NCBI RefSeq assembly: GCF_037389425.1
Contig: NZ_JBBHKR010000064.1
Span: 1 to 64,000 of the forward strand
Direction of reading: 5' to 3'
DNA from: Stygiolobus sp037389425
GTDB taxonomy: Archaea; Thermoproteota; Thermoprotei_A; Sulfolobales; Sulfolobaceae
Length of the DNA: 64,000 bases
Below, piece after piece: positions 24,140-33,444 of the stretch. The notes beneath the pieces were generated by a model. The model did not search any database. It saw only the letters and a program-made list of their open reading frames with translations, and was not told the origin of the DNA. Position 1 is the stretch's first letter, and the number at the start of each line of letters is the position of its first letter. The position numbers and the translations under genes were made by a program.

Positions 24140-26638
24140 TCACAACTCACAAGTCTTACAACCACCGCTGTAGGTTTCCGAGACCTCCACATATTTACTT
24201 TGGGATATCCTAAGTGAGGAGGGCAGAGGAGACTGTATCTTCTTTTCCTCTTTCATCTTTTTCTCAGCTTCTTCCCTCTCCTTCTTTATGCCGAAGTATA
24301 TGACCTGTTGCGATTTAGATCTATCTCTGTAAACCGTCACACCTTTGATACCAAGTTTCCACGCCAGCAAGTACACTTTTTCTACCGTTTCTGGAGGCTC
24401 TTCACTTCTCAAGTTAATAGTCTTTGACGTACCACTGTCGTTCCACTGTTGCCACGAGGCCTGGTGTAGTAAGTGGAACTCCGGTGGCACTTCGTGTGCA
24501 GTCCTAAATATCCTCCTCATACTCTTGGGCATGAAGGGATTCTCTCCTATCATGCCAGTTTCAGCAACTTTCTTAACTACTTCTGGATCGTCAAGCTCGT
24601 ATTTTCTCAGGTACTCGAGGAATAACGGGTCTATTTCTATAAACTTACCCACAGCTACGTTCCTGATGAAGGCTAATGCGAATAGTGGTTCGATGGAGGA
24701 CGATGTTCCTGCTATGATTGAGATAGTACCAGTTGGAGCTACCGAGACGACGGTCGAGTTTCTCACACCGTGTTTAATTCTCTCTCCTTTAAGTTGGTCA
24801 AAATCGAGTTTGTCAACGACCTCGGTCAGTTTTTTAACTTCTGAACTTACTCTACCTTCAACACCTACCGTTGAGAGGAGTTGCTCAAATGGTAATGCAC
24901 TCTCCCATATGTCTTTGTAACGTCTTGGGTCGTATGCAGGGAAGACGCCTTTCTCCTTAGCCAGCTCTATTGACGTTTTGAAAGCGTGGTAGTAGATGAA
25001 CTTGGCTAGCTGGTAAGACAAGTATACAGCATCTATACTGTCGTATTGAATGCCTAACTTGATTAGCATTCTAGCTAAGCCCATAACGCCTAGTCCTACC
25101 TTTCTAGTTCTCTTTGTAGCTTCCTCAATCTGTTTCAGCGGGTAACGGTTTGCATCGATCACATTGTCTAACAACCTCACACCGTAACGTATAGTTTCTG
25201 CTAATCCTTCCCAGTCAATTACTGGTTTGCCGTTCCTCTCTACTACGAACTTCTCTAAGTTAATTGAACCTAAGTTACAACTCTCCCATGCTAATAACGG
25301 CTCTTCACCGCACGGGTTAGTAGCTTGTATCTTGCCCAAGTACCATACGGGGTGCCTCCTGTTAATAGTGTCTATGAAGAGTAGACCAGGGTCGCCACTG
25401 TCCCAAGCACCTTTAACGATCTCGTCAAACAGATCCTTGGCATTTACCCACTTCACTATAGCCCCCTCTTTTTCTGCAATAGCCAAAGCCTCGTCAACTG
25501 TTATAATAATGCTTTCATCGAGGTAAACTGAACCTCCTCTCTCCTCTAATTCTCTTAGTATTTCTTCTTGTATCCATTCCTCATCCATGTAACCTCTAGC
25601 CTTAACAATGTAGTACTCGTAGTCTTTACCAGGGATCTTGGTCTTTCTCGGGTTAATTAGCGGGACTGTCTCACCTCTCTCCACTGCTTTCATGAAGTAG
25701 TCGTAAACGCCAACTGATATGTTGAAGTTCTGTAATTGTACGTCCTTCAGCTGACCAGTCTTAGCTTTAATGAAGTCCTCTATGTCAGCGTGCCACGCAT
25801 GCATTACTCCCATATTTGCCCCCCTCCTCTTTCCACCCTGCTTTACTACGTCAGTAGACACGTCAAAGATCCTCATGAAGGATATGGGGCCTGAGGCTAC
25901 TCCAGCGGTTGAGGCTACTACATCTCCTTTAGGTCTTAGTTCTGAGAAGTCGAAGCCTGTACCTCCTCCCTGTTGATGAACTACTGCCATAGCCCTTAAT
26001 GCGTCGTATATTCCTTCACCGTTTTGGGTTACCATTGAGTCTCTGACTGGTATTACGAAGCATGCTGAGAGTATACCTAGCCTTGTACCACTGTTCATTA
26101 AGGTAGGTGTGTTTGGTAAGAACTTAAGTTCTGACATTATCTCGTAGAACTTCTCCTCTACTTCTTTCCTCCTTTCCTCGTTTTTTGCCAGAAATGAGGC
26201 TACTCTTCTGAACATCATTTGCGGGGTTTCTATGTAGCGGAGTGTGTCGGGGTTCTTAAGTAGATACCTAGCTTCTAGGACTTTCAACGCATTGTATGTT
26301 AACAGTAAGTCCTTTGGGTCGAAATCCTTCCATTTGCCTTTGCCGAAAACGTGATTGTAAATCCTTGCTAGGACGAAACGTTTGGCCGTCTCCATCAACT
26401 CTGGATAGTCTAATGAGTGTTCTATGAGGTTCCTTTCAACGATATCGGCTATCGTCCTACTGTCTATTGCGTTGTCCTTTGCATTTTGGGCTATGTCGTT
26501 TAGTATCCCGTCAATCACTTCTTCTGGTAATGATAGCTTTGAAAAAATCTTTTCGGACTTAAACTCTTCGACTGAGTTATTACGTTTGATGACCTTAAGC
26601 TTAGCGAGAGAGAGTACACTGATCTGTACTTTTTGCAT
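24140..26638 (-). CDS. nrdJ: Adenosylcobalamin-dependent (class II) ribonucleotide reductase
   Basis: The enzyme reduces ribonucleotides to deoxyribonucleotides with a B12-derived radical. The 832-residue protein has an N-terminal ATP-cone-like region (K-V-I-K-R-N-N-S, about residues 14-100) and the redox Cys in L-S-A-C-F-V-I-P. The barrel core carries N-P-C-G-E-E-P-L-L and E-S-C-N-L-G-S-I-N-L, then A-P-T-G-T-I-S-I-I-A-G. A C-terminal C-x-x-C (G-G-C-K-T-C-E-L) serves for thioredoxin exchange. No small radical subunit gene is adjacent, as expected for class II. No intein is seen. By eye the gene is clearly more GC-rich than its neighbours, which may reflect strong codon bias or a different history. 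Confidence 0.95.
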   Translation of the reverse strand: MQKVQISVLSLAKLKVIKRNNSVEEFKSEKIFSKLSLPEEVIDGILNDIAQNAKDNAIDSRTIADIVERNLIEHSLDYPELMETAKRFVLARIYNHVFGKGKWKDFDPKDLLLTYNALKVLEARYLLKNPDTLRYIETPQMMFRRVASFLAKNEERRKEVEEKFYEIMSELKFLPNTPTLMNSGTRLGILSACFVIPVRDSMVTQNGEGIYDALRAMAVVHQQGGGTGFDFSELRPKGDVVASTAGVASGPISFMRIFDVSTDVVKQGGKRRGANMGVMHAWHADIEDFIKAKTGQLKDVQLQNFNISVGVYDYFMKAVERGETVPLINPRKTKIPGKDYEYYIVKARGYMDEEWIQEEILRELEERGGSVYLDESIIITVDEALAIAEKEGAIVKWVNAKDLFDEIVKGAWDSGDPGLLFIDTINRRHPVWYLGKIQATNPCGEEPLLAWESCNLGSINLEKFVVERNGKPVIDWEGLAETIRYGVRLLDNVIDANRYPLKQIEEATKRTRKVGLGVMGLARMLIKLGIQYDSIDAVYLSYQLAKFIYYHAFKTSIELAKEKGVFPAYDPRRYKDIWESALPFEQLLSTVGVEGRVSSEVKKLTEVVDKLDFDQLKGERIKHGVRNSTVVSVAPTGTISIIAGTSSSIEPLFALAFIRNVAVGKFIEIDPLFLEYLRKYELDDPEVVKKVAETGMIGENPFMPKSMRRIFRTAHEVPPEFHLLHQASWQQWNDSGTSKTINLRSEEPPETVEKVYLLAWKLGIKGVTVYRDRSKSQQVIYFGIKKEREEAEKKMKEEKKIQSPLPSSLRISQSKYVEVSETYSGGCKTCEL

Positions 26639-26766
26639 TAGTTATCATCTATTCTTCTCAAATGATATAAATAAGTCATAGCCGAATTAACTATGGTATT
26701 ACCATATACCGCAACTTAAAAAGGTAAGATACGCTCGTTGTATCAAAAATTAAGGAAAAAGTGAGT

Positions 26767-28704
26767 TTATTGTTGATTCTTCTGACTCTGAATCTCTTTA
26801 GAGAATTCCTCTGCGATCTTTTTCAGTTCGTCAACTGATGTTTCGTCCTCTAGTGCAGTTATATCACCTAACGTTTGCCCAGAGATTACGCTTCTTACAA
26901 TTCTTCTCATTATCTTCCCTGACCTGGTCTTCGGTAATTTACTTACGAAGTATAACCCGCCAAACACTACTATGGGACCTAGGTTATTCCTAACGTATTC
27001 AATTAACGTTTTTCTCAATTCATCTGAAGGTTGATATCCTTGTTTCAATACTACTGCTGCAACAGCTACCTCTCCTCTAACGGGATCTGGTATACCTATT
27101 ACGGCTGATTCTGCGACAGCCGGATGTGAGATTAAGACGTCTTCTATCTCCCTAGTTCCAATTCTGTGCCCTGCTATCTTCAACACCTCATCTGCTCTTC
27201 CCAAAATGTAGAAGAATCCATCTTCGTCCTTTACTGCATAATCCCCTGGATAGTAGACTCCTTGGAACTTAGAGAAATAAGTCTTTATATATCTCTCTGG
27301 ATCTCCCCATACTCCAGCCAACATACCTGGCCACGGTCTCTTGATAACTATATAGCCTTTCTCTCTCGGTTTCGTGGGTTTACCTTCATCATTAAACACA
27401 TCAGCGTCTACTCCGGGTAATGGAAGTCCGTTAGCACTGGGCTTAAGCATGTAATTCCCTAACCCTGGAGTTGCTGAAATCATTATACCTCCCGTCTCCG
27501 TTTGCCACCAAGTGTCTACTATAGGTAGTTGAGACCTTCCGACATTCTTGAAATACCATCTCCATGCTTCAGGATTGATAGGCTCTCCTACGCTTCCTAA
27601 TAATCTCAAACTTGATAAGTCGTGCTTCTTTACCCACTCTTCTCCGTATCTCATTAATGTTCTCACAGCCGTTGGAGAAGTGTAAAATACTGTTACATTA
27701 TACTTCTCTACTAACTCCCACCATTTATCGGGGTTAGGATAGTCTGGAACTCCCTCATACATCAGCACTGTGGCACCGTTCTGTAAGGGACCGTAAACTA
27801 TGTATGAGTGTCCGGTGATCCAACCTATGTCTGCAGTGTTGAAGAACACGTCTTCGTCTCTCAAATCAAAAACCCACTTAGTGGTTAGGTAAGTCCAGAG
27901 ACCGTAACCGCCATGTAAGTGATAAATACCTTTAGGCTTTCCAGTTGTACCAGAAGTATATAAGATGAATAAGGGATCTATTGCATCAGTCATTTCTGGC
28001 TCTACTTTCTTATAACCCACTCTCTTTATCAATTCTTGATATAGTACGTCTCTTTCTTCATTTAATTCTATCTCTTCGTCCCTCTTAATGACCAGAACCT
28101 TTTCTACTGTTGGAGTTTGAGAAACAGCTTCGTCTATTATTCTCTTGAGTTCTACCCTCTTACCCCTCCTCATGGTATGCGAAGTAGTTATAACGAGTTT
28201 TGCCTTAGCATCATTTATTCTGTCAACTACAGCTTGTGTGGAAAAGCCTGAGAAGACTACGCTATGAATTGCACCAATTCTTGCACACGCTAACATTGCT
28301 ATAGGCAATTCCGGTATCAAAGGAAGATAGATCAGGACTCTGTCTCCCTTTTGAACGCCTAAATCTTGTAGTATTTTCGCAAACCTGTTTGCTTCATTAT
28401 AGAGTTGTGAGTAGGTTAAACTTCTGCTCTCGCCCTTTTCGTTTTCCCAATAAATTGCTACTTTATTCCCCTTAGTCTTTAAGTGACGATCTAAAGCGTT
28501 ATACGTTATGTTAACTTTTCCTCCTATAAACCACCTGTAGAACGGTGCATTACTCTCGTCGAGAACTTTCTGGAATGGTGAAAACCATTCTATCTCTTCA
28601 GCCATTTTTCTCCAGAATTTTTCTGGTTCTTCGAGTGATTCTTTGTAAAGTTGTTTATAAGGCGGTTGGTAATATCTCTCCTCAAAAGGTAGGTTTTCTA
28701 CCAT
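26767..28704 (-). CDS. acs: Acetyl-CoA synthetase (AMP-forming)
   Basis: The enzyme activates acetate (or a similar short acid) to the CoA thioester through an adenylate. The 645-residue protein has Y-T-S-G-T-T-G-K-P-K-G near residue 250, D-T-W-W-Q-T-E-T-G (about 397-405) and G-R-A-D-E-V-L-K-I-A-G-H. The C-terminal K-T-R-S-G-K-I-M-R-R holds the catalytic lysine that is acetylated in regulation. In Sulfolobales related enzymes also act on propionate or 3-hydroxypropionate, so acetate preference is an inference from overall similarity. It is divergent from the transporter pseudogene; ATTTAAAT at 28729-28736 is spaced for a leaderless start at 28704. Confidence 0.92.
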   Translation of the reverse strand: MVENLPFEERYYQPPYKQLYKESLEEPEKFWRKMAEEIEWFSPFQKVLDESNAPFYRWFIGGKVNITYNALDRHLKTKGNKVAIYWENEKGESRSLTYSQLYNEANRFAKILQDLGVQKGDRVLIYLPLIPELPIAMLACARIGAIHSVVFSGFSTQAVVDRINDAKAKLVITTSHTMRRGKRVELKRIIDEAVSQTPTVEKVLVIKRDEEIELNEERDVLYQELIKRVGYKKVEPEMTDAIDPLFILYTSGTTGKPKGIYHLHGGYGLWTYLTTKWVFDLRDEDVFFNTADIGWITGHSYIVYGPLQNGATVLMYEGVPDYPNPDKWWELVEKYNVTVFYTSPTAVRTLMRYGEEWVKKHDLSSLRLLGSVGEPINPEAWRWYFKNVGRSQLPIVDTWWQTETGGIMISATPGLGNYMLKPSANGLPLPGVDADVFNDEGKPTKPREKGYIVIKRPWPGMLAGVWGDPERYIKTYFSKFQGVYYPGDYAVKDEDGFFYILGRADEVLKIAGHRIGTREIEDVLISHPAVAESAVIGIPDPVRGEVAVAAVVLKQGYQPSDELRKTLIEYVRNNLGPIVVFGGLYFVSKLPKTRSGKIMRRIVRSVISGQTLGDITALEDETSVDELKKIAEEFSKEIQSQKNQQ

Positions 28705-28728
28705 TATAAATCTCTTTAAGTTTGCCGT

Positions 28729-28748
28729 ATTTAAATATAAAATAAATT
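28729..28748. promoter_or_regulatory. Divergent promoter between acs and the acetate transporter gene
   Basis: ATTTAAAT at 28729-28736 is centred about 28 nt from the acs start on the minus strand. The overlapping A/T run at about 28735-28748 is centred 26 nt before the transporter ATG at 28767 on the plus strand. The two genes thus share one short control region. The promoter towards the broken gene looks intact. Confidence 0.5.
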
Positions 28749-28766
28749 AAAACTGTTAGGTTTGTA

Positions 28767-29331
28767 ATGACGGAAGAAAAAAGAGCAAATCCAGCTCCTC
28801 TAGGGCTTTCCGGATTCGCCTTAACTACGTTAGTACTCAGCTCTTTTAACGCAGGGTTGTTATCTGCACAAGGAGAAGGTGTAGTAATAGGCTTAGCCCT
28901 TTTCTACGGTGGACTAGCTCAATTAATAGCGGGAGTACTAGAGTGGAGAGCCGGAAATACGTTCGGTTATGTAGCGTTTTTTACTTACGGAGCCTTTTGG
29001 GAATGGTATTCGTTTACGGCTATGGGTTTTACCGGAAGCGTAACATCGCAAGGAATAGGCTTAGTGTTAATAGCGTTTGGAATATTCACACTGATAATAT
29101 GTGGTTTGGGACTTTTAGGGCTAATCTATCGCTTTTCCTAACGTTTCTGTTTTTATGGATAACTTCCTCTTGCTAGGTATAGGGTCAATAAATGGTAATC
29201 AGTCATTGATTCACGCTGGAGGTTATATGGGTATATTAACCGCAATAGTAGCGTGGTATACTGGTTTATCACAAGTTATAGCTGAGAGCATAGGTAAGAA
29301 GGCTCCCTTAGGTAAAGCTGTATTAAGTTAG
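28767..29331 (+). pseudogene. GPR1/FUN34/YaaH (SatP-like) acetate transporter, broken by two frameshifts
   Basis: The first frame (28767 to about 29099) encodes N-P-A-P-L-G-L-S-G-F-A and four membrane segments of a SatP-type acetate/succinate transporter, then stops at 29141. The family sequence continues in a second frame (F-G-T-F-R-A-N, then F-L-F-L-W-I-T) up to about 29164. It finishes in a third frame (G-G-Y-M-G-I-L-T-A-I-V-A-W-Y-T-G-L-S-Q-V) ending with TAG at 29329-29331. Each shift equals one missing base; the second looks like a lost T in A-C-T-T-C-C at 29162-29167. An intact gene would encode about 188 residues, normal for the family. The position opposite acs fits an acetate uptake role. 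Sequencing error is the main alternative to true decay. Confidence 0.85.
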
Positions 29332-29332
29332 A

Positions 29333-29356
29333 TTGTTTTTTTGTTATTATTCTTTA
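29333..29356 (+). terminator. T-rich run after the transporter pseudogene
   Basis: A run of T residues (TTGTTTTTTTG and following) directly follows the last stop codon. Crenarchaeal transcription ends at such T-rich tracts without a required hairpin. The assignment is by composition and position only. Confidence 0.4.
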
Positions 29357-29378
29357 TTCATTCTAAATTTTATCTCCG

Positions 29379-29975
29379 TTAAATATGAAAATCAGTAGAA
29401 ATGAAGTTTATCTCCAAGTAAGTAAGGAGTGCAAAGAAAACGTAAGCCGAGACCACTTGACTTAACTCATGTTCCTTAGCTTTAACCCTAGCCCACGCTA
29501 CTATGGCTGTCATAAAATACATTATAACAAAATACTCGCTTACAAGAAACGAAAGGACAGTTGAAACACCTGAGAGCACTGCAACGTGAATGCTTATTTT
29601 ATATTTTAATGTAATTAAAAGGATAAGGAAAGAATTTAAAGTATACAAAAGTGCCACGTAAAAGAGCAAATTTATTCCATAAATGTAAATCAATGCTAAC
29701 GCAATAAGGTAACCCAGTATTGATAATGTTATTACTCTTCCTCTCTGTTCTCTTCTTGTGACTAATAGATCAGAAACCCTACCTCTTCTCATTAAAATTA
29801 AAGTAATTAGAAAAGGTGTAAAAGAGAAAAATATTAAGGATATTAATAGATCTGGTAGGTTTTTACAACGCATTAAGTAGATTATAATAAAACCTAAAGC
29901 GGTTGAAACAGAGGGATGAAAAATAAGGGATATTAAGTTTTCAACTCGCATTGTATTCAGTTTCATTGAACACAT
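29379..29975 (-). CDS. PAP2-like integral membrane protein
   Basis: The 198-residue protein has about six hydrophobic segments. It shows a PAP2-like pattern: F-H-P-S-V near the N-terminus, K-I-S-I-H-V-A-V-L-S-G (about 127-137) and A-W-A-R-V-K-A-K-E-H-E-L-S-Q-V-V (about 163-178). The K...H and W-x-R-x(5)-H residues correspond to the acid phosphatase-type active site. It could be a lipid phosphatase, for example acting on polyprenyl diphosphates, but the substrate is not visible. It converges with the transporter pseudogene, and its 5' side borders the tRNA gene. Confidence 0.6.
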   Translation of the reverse strand: MCSMKLNTMRVENLISLIFHPSVSTALGFIIIYLMRCKNLPDLLISLIFFSFTPFLITLILMRRGRVSDLLVTRREQRGRVITLSILGYLIALALIYIYGINLLFYVALLYTLNSFLILLITLKYKISIHVAVLSGVSTVLSFLVSEYFVIMYFMTAIVAWARVKAKEHELSQVVSAYVFFALLTYLEINFISTDFHI

Positions 29976-30071
29976 TAATAACTTCCTTTTACCTTCTTTT
30001 TCTATGAGATTAAATCAACTGGGTTTTTCCTTCTGTACTCAATATCTTAAAGTTAGGAAAGCCTAGTATAG

Positions 30072-30158
<87 letters not shown>

Positions 30159-30162
30159 GTAT

Positions 30163-32037
30163 TTACATTCTCTCAAGAGGTTTTATTCCTATCGCATTGA
30201 GCCCATTAAATAGAACCCTCTCGACACCCTTGACGAGAAATAGTCTGGTCATTCTCTTTCCCTGATCCTGCTCTTGCAAAACCCTCTCGTTATTATACCA
30301 TCTATTAAAGGTATCTGACAACTTTTTCAAAAAGTCTATTAAGTCTTCAGGTCTCATTTCGTCTGAAGCTTTTGACAATACTTCGGGGAACTTAGCAATC
30401 AGTATTAACAACTTCCTTTTGTCTCCTTCGAGGTCTTTCAGGTCAGCTTTCTCTATTTCCAATCTTTCATTATTCTTATTTAGAATGTTAAAAGCCCTAG
30501 CATATGTGTATTGCAGATAAGGTCCGCTGTTTTGGTCAAAGTCTACTACATTATTGACGTTAAACGTTACTGGCTTATTTGCTGACACCGAAAGGATTGC
30601 AAAGCGAATAGCTGCATTTACAACCTCTCCAACATTTTCCATGTTGCCTCCCTTTTCTTGTATCTTCTTCCTTGCTACCTCCTCAACTTTTTCTATTATC
30701 TCGTCAAGTGCAATAAACCTCCCTAATCTACCGCTCATCCTCATGCCTTGTAAATTGACCATTCCGTACGAGTAGTGTACTAAATTCCTAGCGTATTTTG
30801 TGTACCCTAGTATGTATAGAGAAGCCCTTAACTGCATCTGTGGAACGGCTTGTTGCTCCGCTATTACATTAATTACCTTGTCCGCCTCGAATACGTTAAA
30901 TTTCCTTATTGTGTATGCTATATCCCTTGTGGTGTAAAGAGAAGTTCCGTCGGATCTAACCAAAACTAATGGCGGTAGTTGAAGCCCAGTAGGTATAGAC
31001 AGTCCTTCCTTTTCCTCTTTGCTTAGCTCAAGGCTAAGTGCTTTAGTACCCTTATAATCGATAGACTTACTTAAGGCTTCGCTCACTATCTTACTTACTT
31101 CCCCGTTCCACAACAAGTCACTTTCATAATCATATGCATCGAACGTGATGTGAAGCTTTGACAGACTTTTTTCGAATGCGTTCAGATTGTATTTCACTAT
31201 CTTTCTTATTACCTCTACTATCTTTTCATCGCTTTTGCTTTCATATTGTCTTATTATATTTTGTATCTCTACCTCTAAATCTTCTATTTTGTTTATTTCA
31301 TCTGCTAATTTGTTAAATATATCGGGATACCTCTCCTGCTGTTGGGCTGCAATAGCTACAAGTTCGTCAAGCCTCTTCACCTTTTCTTTGTATTTTTCGT
31401 CATCGTTGTTTTTCAACAAACTAAGTTCTTTCTTTATGCTTTTAATTTCTATCAAAACATTGGTTATTGAATAAATTGTTCCAAACCAGTGATCAGACTT
31501 AACATTAGAGGGTGGTTCAGGTTCTCCAAGCAGCATATAGCCCAATGCTAATATAGCGACTTGTCTACCAGCGTCGTTTACGTAAAATCTCACGTTAACG
31601 TTATGTCCTCTTAACCTCAGCATTCTGGCTATCGTATCGCCGATAATAGAATTCCTTAAATGCCCTATATGTAAGGGGTGAATAGGATTAGCGCTAGTAT
31701 GTTCAATTACGATCCTTGAGCCTTTTTCAATCTTTTCTATTCCATAATCGTCCTGAAGATTAGAAAATGTAAGTTTGAATAGACTACCCTCGTCAAGAAA
31801 GGCGTTTATGTAAATCCCCATCTTCCTTATTTCTCTTATTAACATCAGACCCTTATCCGAGTATTCCTTACTTATCAAAGCCTTATCTTTAGTAACTGCC
31901 GGTAATGGTAATGCCAGATCTCCTATGTCGTCCTTAGTAGGATATTCGATGTTTTTAAATACTTCATCGTAGCTAATACCGAGCTTATCCGATATGAGCT
32001 TAGAAAACTCAATCTTTGCATCTCTTATAGGATTCAC
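30163..32037 (-). CDS. argS: Arginyl-tRNA synthetase
   Basis: This class I synthetase attaches arginine to tRNA-Arg and needs the tRNA for amino acid activation. The 624-residue protein has an N-terminal additional domain with L-A-L-P-L-P. The HIGH box follows as N-P-I-H-P-L-H-I-G-H-L-R-N (about residues 116-128), then T-T-R-D-I-A-Y-T and M-R-M-S-G-R-L-G-R in place of KMSKS. The C-terminal all-helical anticodon-binding domain ends the protein. A coiled-coil-like charged insertion lies around residues 200-270. The gene is followed within 4 nt by its cognate tRNA-Arg gene. Confidence 0.95.
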   Translation of the reverse strand: MNPIRDAKIEFSKLISDKLGISYDEVFKNIEYPTKDDIGDLALPLPAVTKDKALISKEYSDKGLMLIREIRKMGIYINAFLDEGSLFKLTFSNLQDDYGIEKIEKGSRIVIEHTSANPIHPLHIGHLRNSIIGDTIARMLRLRGHNVNVRFYVNDAGRQVAILALGYMLLGEPEPPSNVKSDHWFGTIYSITNVLIEIKSIKKELSLLKNNDDEKYKEKVKRLDELVAIAAQQQERYPDIFNKLADEINKIEDLEVEIQNIIRQYESKSDEKIVEVIRKIVKYNLNAFEKSLSKLHITFDAYDYESDLLWNGEVSKIVSEALSKSIDYKGTKALSLELSKEEKEGLSIPTGLQLPPLVLVRSDGTSLYTTRDIAYTIRKFNVFEADKVINVIAEQQAVPQMQLRASLYILGYTKYARNLVHYSYGMVNLQGMRMSGRLGRFIALDEIIEKVEEVARKKIQEKGGNMENVGEVVNAAIRFAILSVSANKPVTFNVNNVVDFDQNSGPYLQYTYARAFNILNKNNERLEIEKADLKDLEGDKRKLLILIAKFPEVLSKASDEMRPEDLIDFLKKLSDTFNRWYNNERVLQEQDQGKRMTRLFLVKGVERVLFNGLNAIGIKPLERM

Positions 32038-32090
32038 AAGATGGCATAAGCCAGTGCGTTTATATCTTTTTCTGACTGAATGTTTAAACC

Positions 32091-32294
32091 ATGAAAAGAG
32101 TAGAAGTCCTAATAGTAGATGATATGAAGGGATCTACAAAAGTAGATGAAACCCAAATAACTGAGTTACTTAAGCAGATTAACGAAAAAGTAGACAAAGT
32201 TGTGATTAATAAGGTTACTATACCCACGGCTTCGGAGGACGAGGATAATTTATTAGGAGTACATATTATAGTGAGAGAAGTTGCAGAAACGTAA
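32091..32294 (+). CDS. Small protein of unknown function
   Basis: The 67-residue protein alternates strand-like and helix-like segments (V-E-V-L-I-V-D-D-M-K, then a helix to about residue 36, then V-V-I-N-K-V, then H-I-I-V-R-E-V). This suggests a small alpha/beta fold. No motif is recognised. It is divergent from argS and its 3' end overlaps the next gene by 14 nt, so the two are a translational pair. Confidence 0.75.
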   Translation: MKRVEVLIVDDMKGSTKVDETQITELLKQINEKVDKVVINKVTIPTASEDEDNLLGVHIIVREVAET

Positions 32295-32673
32295 TATATG
32301 CCCTCATTACAAAGGAGGTTTTTGTACTTCTCCCGTACTGGAATCTCCTTCCGATTCGGTTACATCACCTTCAAGGTGTCAGGGTAACTATAAGTCTTGC
32401 AGGTATTACATGGGTAACGAAGAGGAAAAGGCCAGAAAAGACGGACTTGAACAATACACAGAGGACGAGAGGGTAGAACAAGAGATCTCATTTTACCATA
32501 AGATTAACGTGCTAGAAAGCACTCTAGATAGTGAGTGTCCAAATTTTGAATTGTTTAGAACTGAAAAAGGTTTAGTTGCGAGATGTAAGGCTATGGATAG
32601 AATATTAACAGTGTCACAAGCGGAGTTATGTTCAAAAGTATGGAAAACTTGCCCAGTAAGAATTCTAACCTAA
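32281..32673 (+). CDS. Cysteine-rich protein with two four-cysteine modules
   Basis: The 130-residue protein has eight cysteines in two sets of four. Cys7, Cys15, Cys33 and Cys40 begin with C-P-H-Y; Cys86, Cys102, Cys117 and Cys124 begin with C-P-N-F and end with C-P-V. The last pair in each set is spaced by six residues. Such sets usually bind an iron-sulfur cluster or zinc. I do not recognise a named family. It begins with TTG overlapping the small gene upstream by 14 nt and converges with the winged-helix gene (9 nt overlap). Confidence 0.75.
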   Translation: MQKRNICPHYKGGFCTSPVLESPSDSVTSPSRCQGNYKSCRYYMGNEEEKARKDGLEQYTEDERVEQEISFYHKINVLESTLDSECPNFELFRTEKGLVARCKAMDRILTVSQAELCSKVWKTCPVRILT

Positions 32674-32970
32674 CTTAGCATACTTCCCGTCTTCGGATAA
32701 TGTGACCAAGTTTTTCTCCGCTAAATCCGATAATGCTTTTCTTATCTTATCTTCGCTAGCTATACCTGATAAAGCGGAATGAAGTTCTTTTAGATTCATA
32801 GGCTTTTGACTTAATAAGTCCAATAATATCTCCTTCAACTCCTCTTCATTAGGTGCAGTCATTACAACTACTTCTTTATCGGAATACAATACACGAAGTT
32901 TTTTCTCAACCTCATTTAAAGGTTCTTCTTCTTTACCTATAGACCTCTTTTTTCTCTTCGAGGATGACAT
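32665..32970 (-). CDS. Small winged-helix-like protein
   Basis: The 101-residue protein has a basic N-terminus (S-S-S-K-R-K-K-R) and an acidic linker. A winged-helix-like C-terminal half follows (K-E-I-L-L-D-L-L-S-Q-K-P-M-N-L-K-E-L, D-K-I-R-K-A-L-S-D-L). DNA or protein binding is possible; the target is unknown. ATG 32970 is preferred because GAGAGG lies just upstream; GTG 32985 is an alternative. It has no cysteine. Confidence 0.7.
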   Translation of the reverse strand: MSSSKRKKRSIGKEEEPLNEVEKKLRVLYSDKEVVVMTAPNEEELKEILLDLLSQKPMNLKELHSALSGIASEDKIRKALSDLAEKNLVTLSEDGKYAKLG

Positions 32971-33099
32971 CTTGATTCCTCTCACTTCCTATGTTATTAA
33001 TTAAAATATCTACTTATAAGTGTTGATGAAAAGAGCAAATAACTTCTTAACTACAGTTTTTATATGGCTAGTTAAAATTAGTTATAATAGGCGAATCAT

Positions 33100-33444
33100 T
33101 TGGGAGAACCTGACTTCTTACGGCATATAGTGAGTAAGGTATTAACGCCCGTAAGTCTGGATATGAAAAAATTAGATGAAGCTCAGAAATTACTTGCAAA
33201 AGCAGAGTCAAAATATGGTTTTTCATCTTATGGAGGAGACCCAGAAAAATTAGCTAATTATATCCTAAGTCCAGACTTTATAAATCTGGTTTTAATTATT
33301 GGAGTAGACCTCTCAAAGAAATTACTTTATTTAACTCGTGACAACTATTCAAGCCCAAAAATAAAAGAAGCAGTCCAGAAGATGCTTGAAGAACTAGATG
33401 GGTATTCAGGAGAAGAAACAAATCAAGTTATGATGTATAAGTAA
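33100..33444 (+). CDS. Helical protein of unknown function
   Basis: The 114-residue protein is predicted mostly helical, with L-D-E-A-Q-K-L-L-A-K-A-E in the first half and a hydrophobic stretch L-V-L-I-I-G-V-D-L near residues 70-80 that is too short for a sure membrane segment. It starts with TTG 33100; ATG 33163 would remove the first 21 residues. No family is recognised. It stands alone between the winged-helix gene and the thermosome. Confidence 0.65.
   Translation: MGEPDFLRHIVSKVLTPVSLDMKKLDEAQKLLAKAESKYGFSSYGGDPEKLANYILSPDFINLVLIIGVDLSKKLLYLTRDNYSSPKIKEAVQKMLEELDGYSGEETNQVMMYK

Noticed and set aside
24345..24920. 191-codon open frame on the plus strand opposite nrdJ
   Set aside because: It is antisense to highly conserved ribonucleotide reductase sequence, has a composition typical of a reverse-frame shadow, and has no homologue I recognise.
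28943..29176. 77-codon frame inside the transporter locus as an independent gene
   Set aside because: Only its last 25 residues look like protein, and these match the transporter family; it is part of the frameshifted gene.
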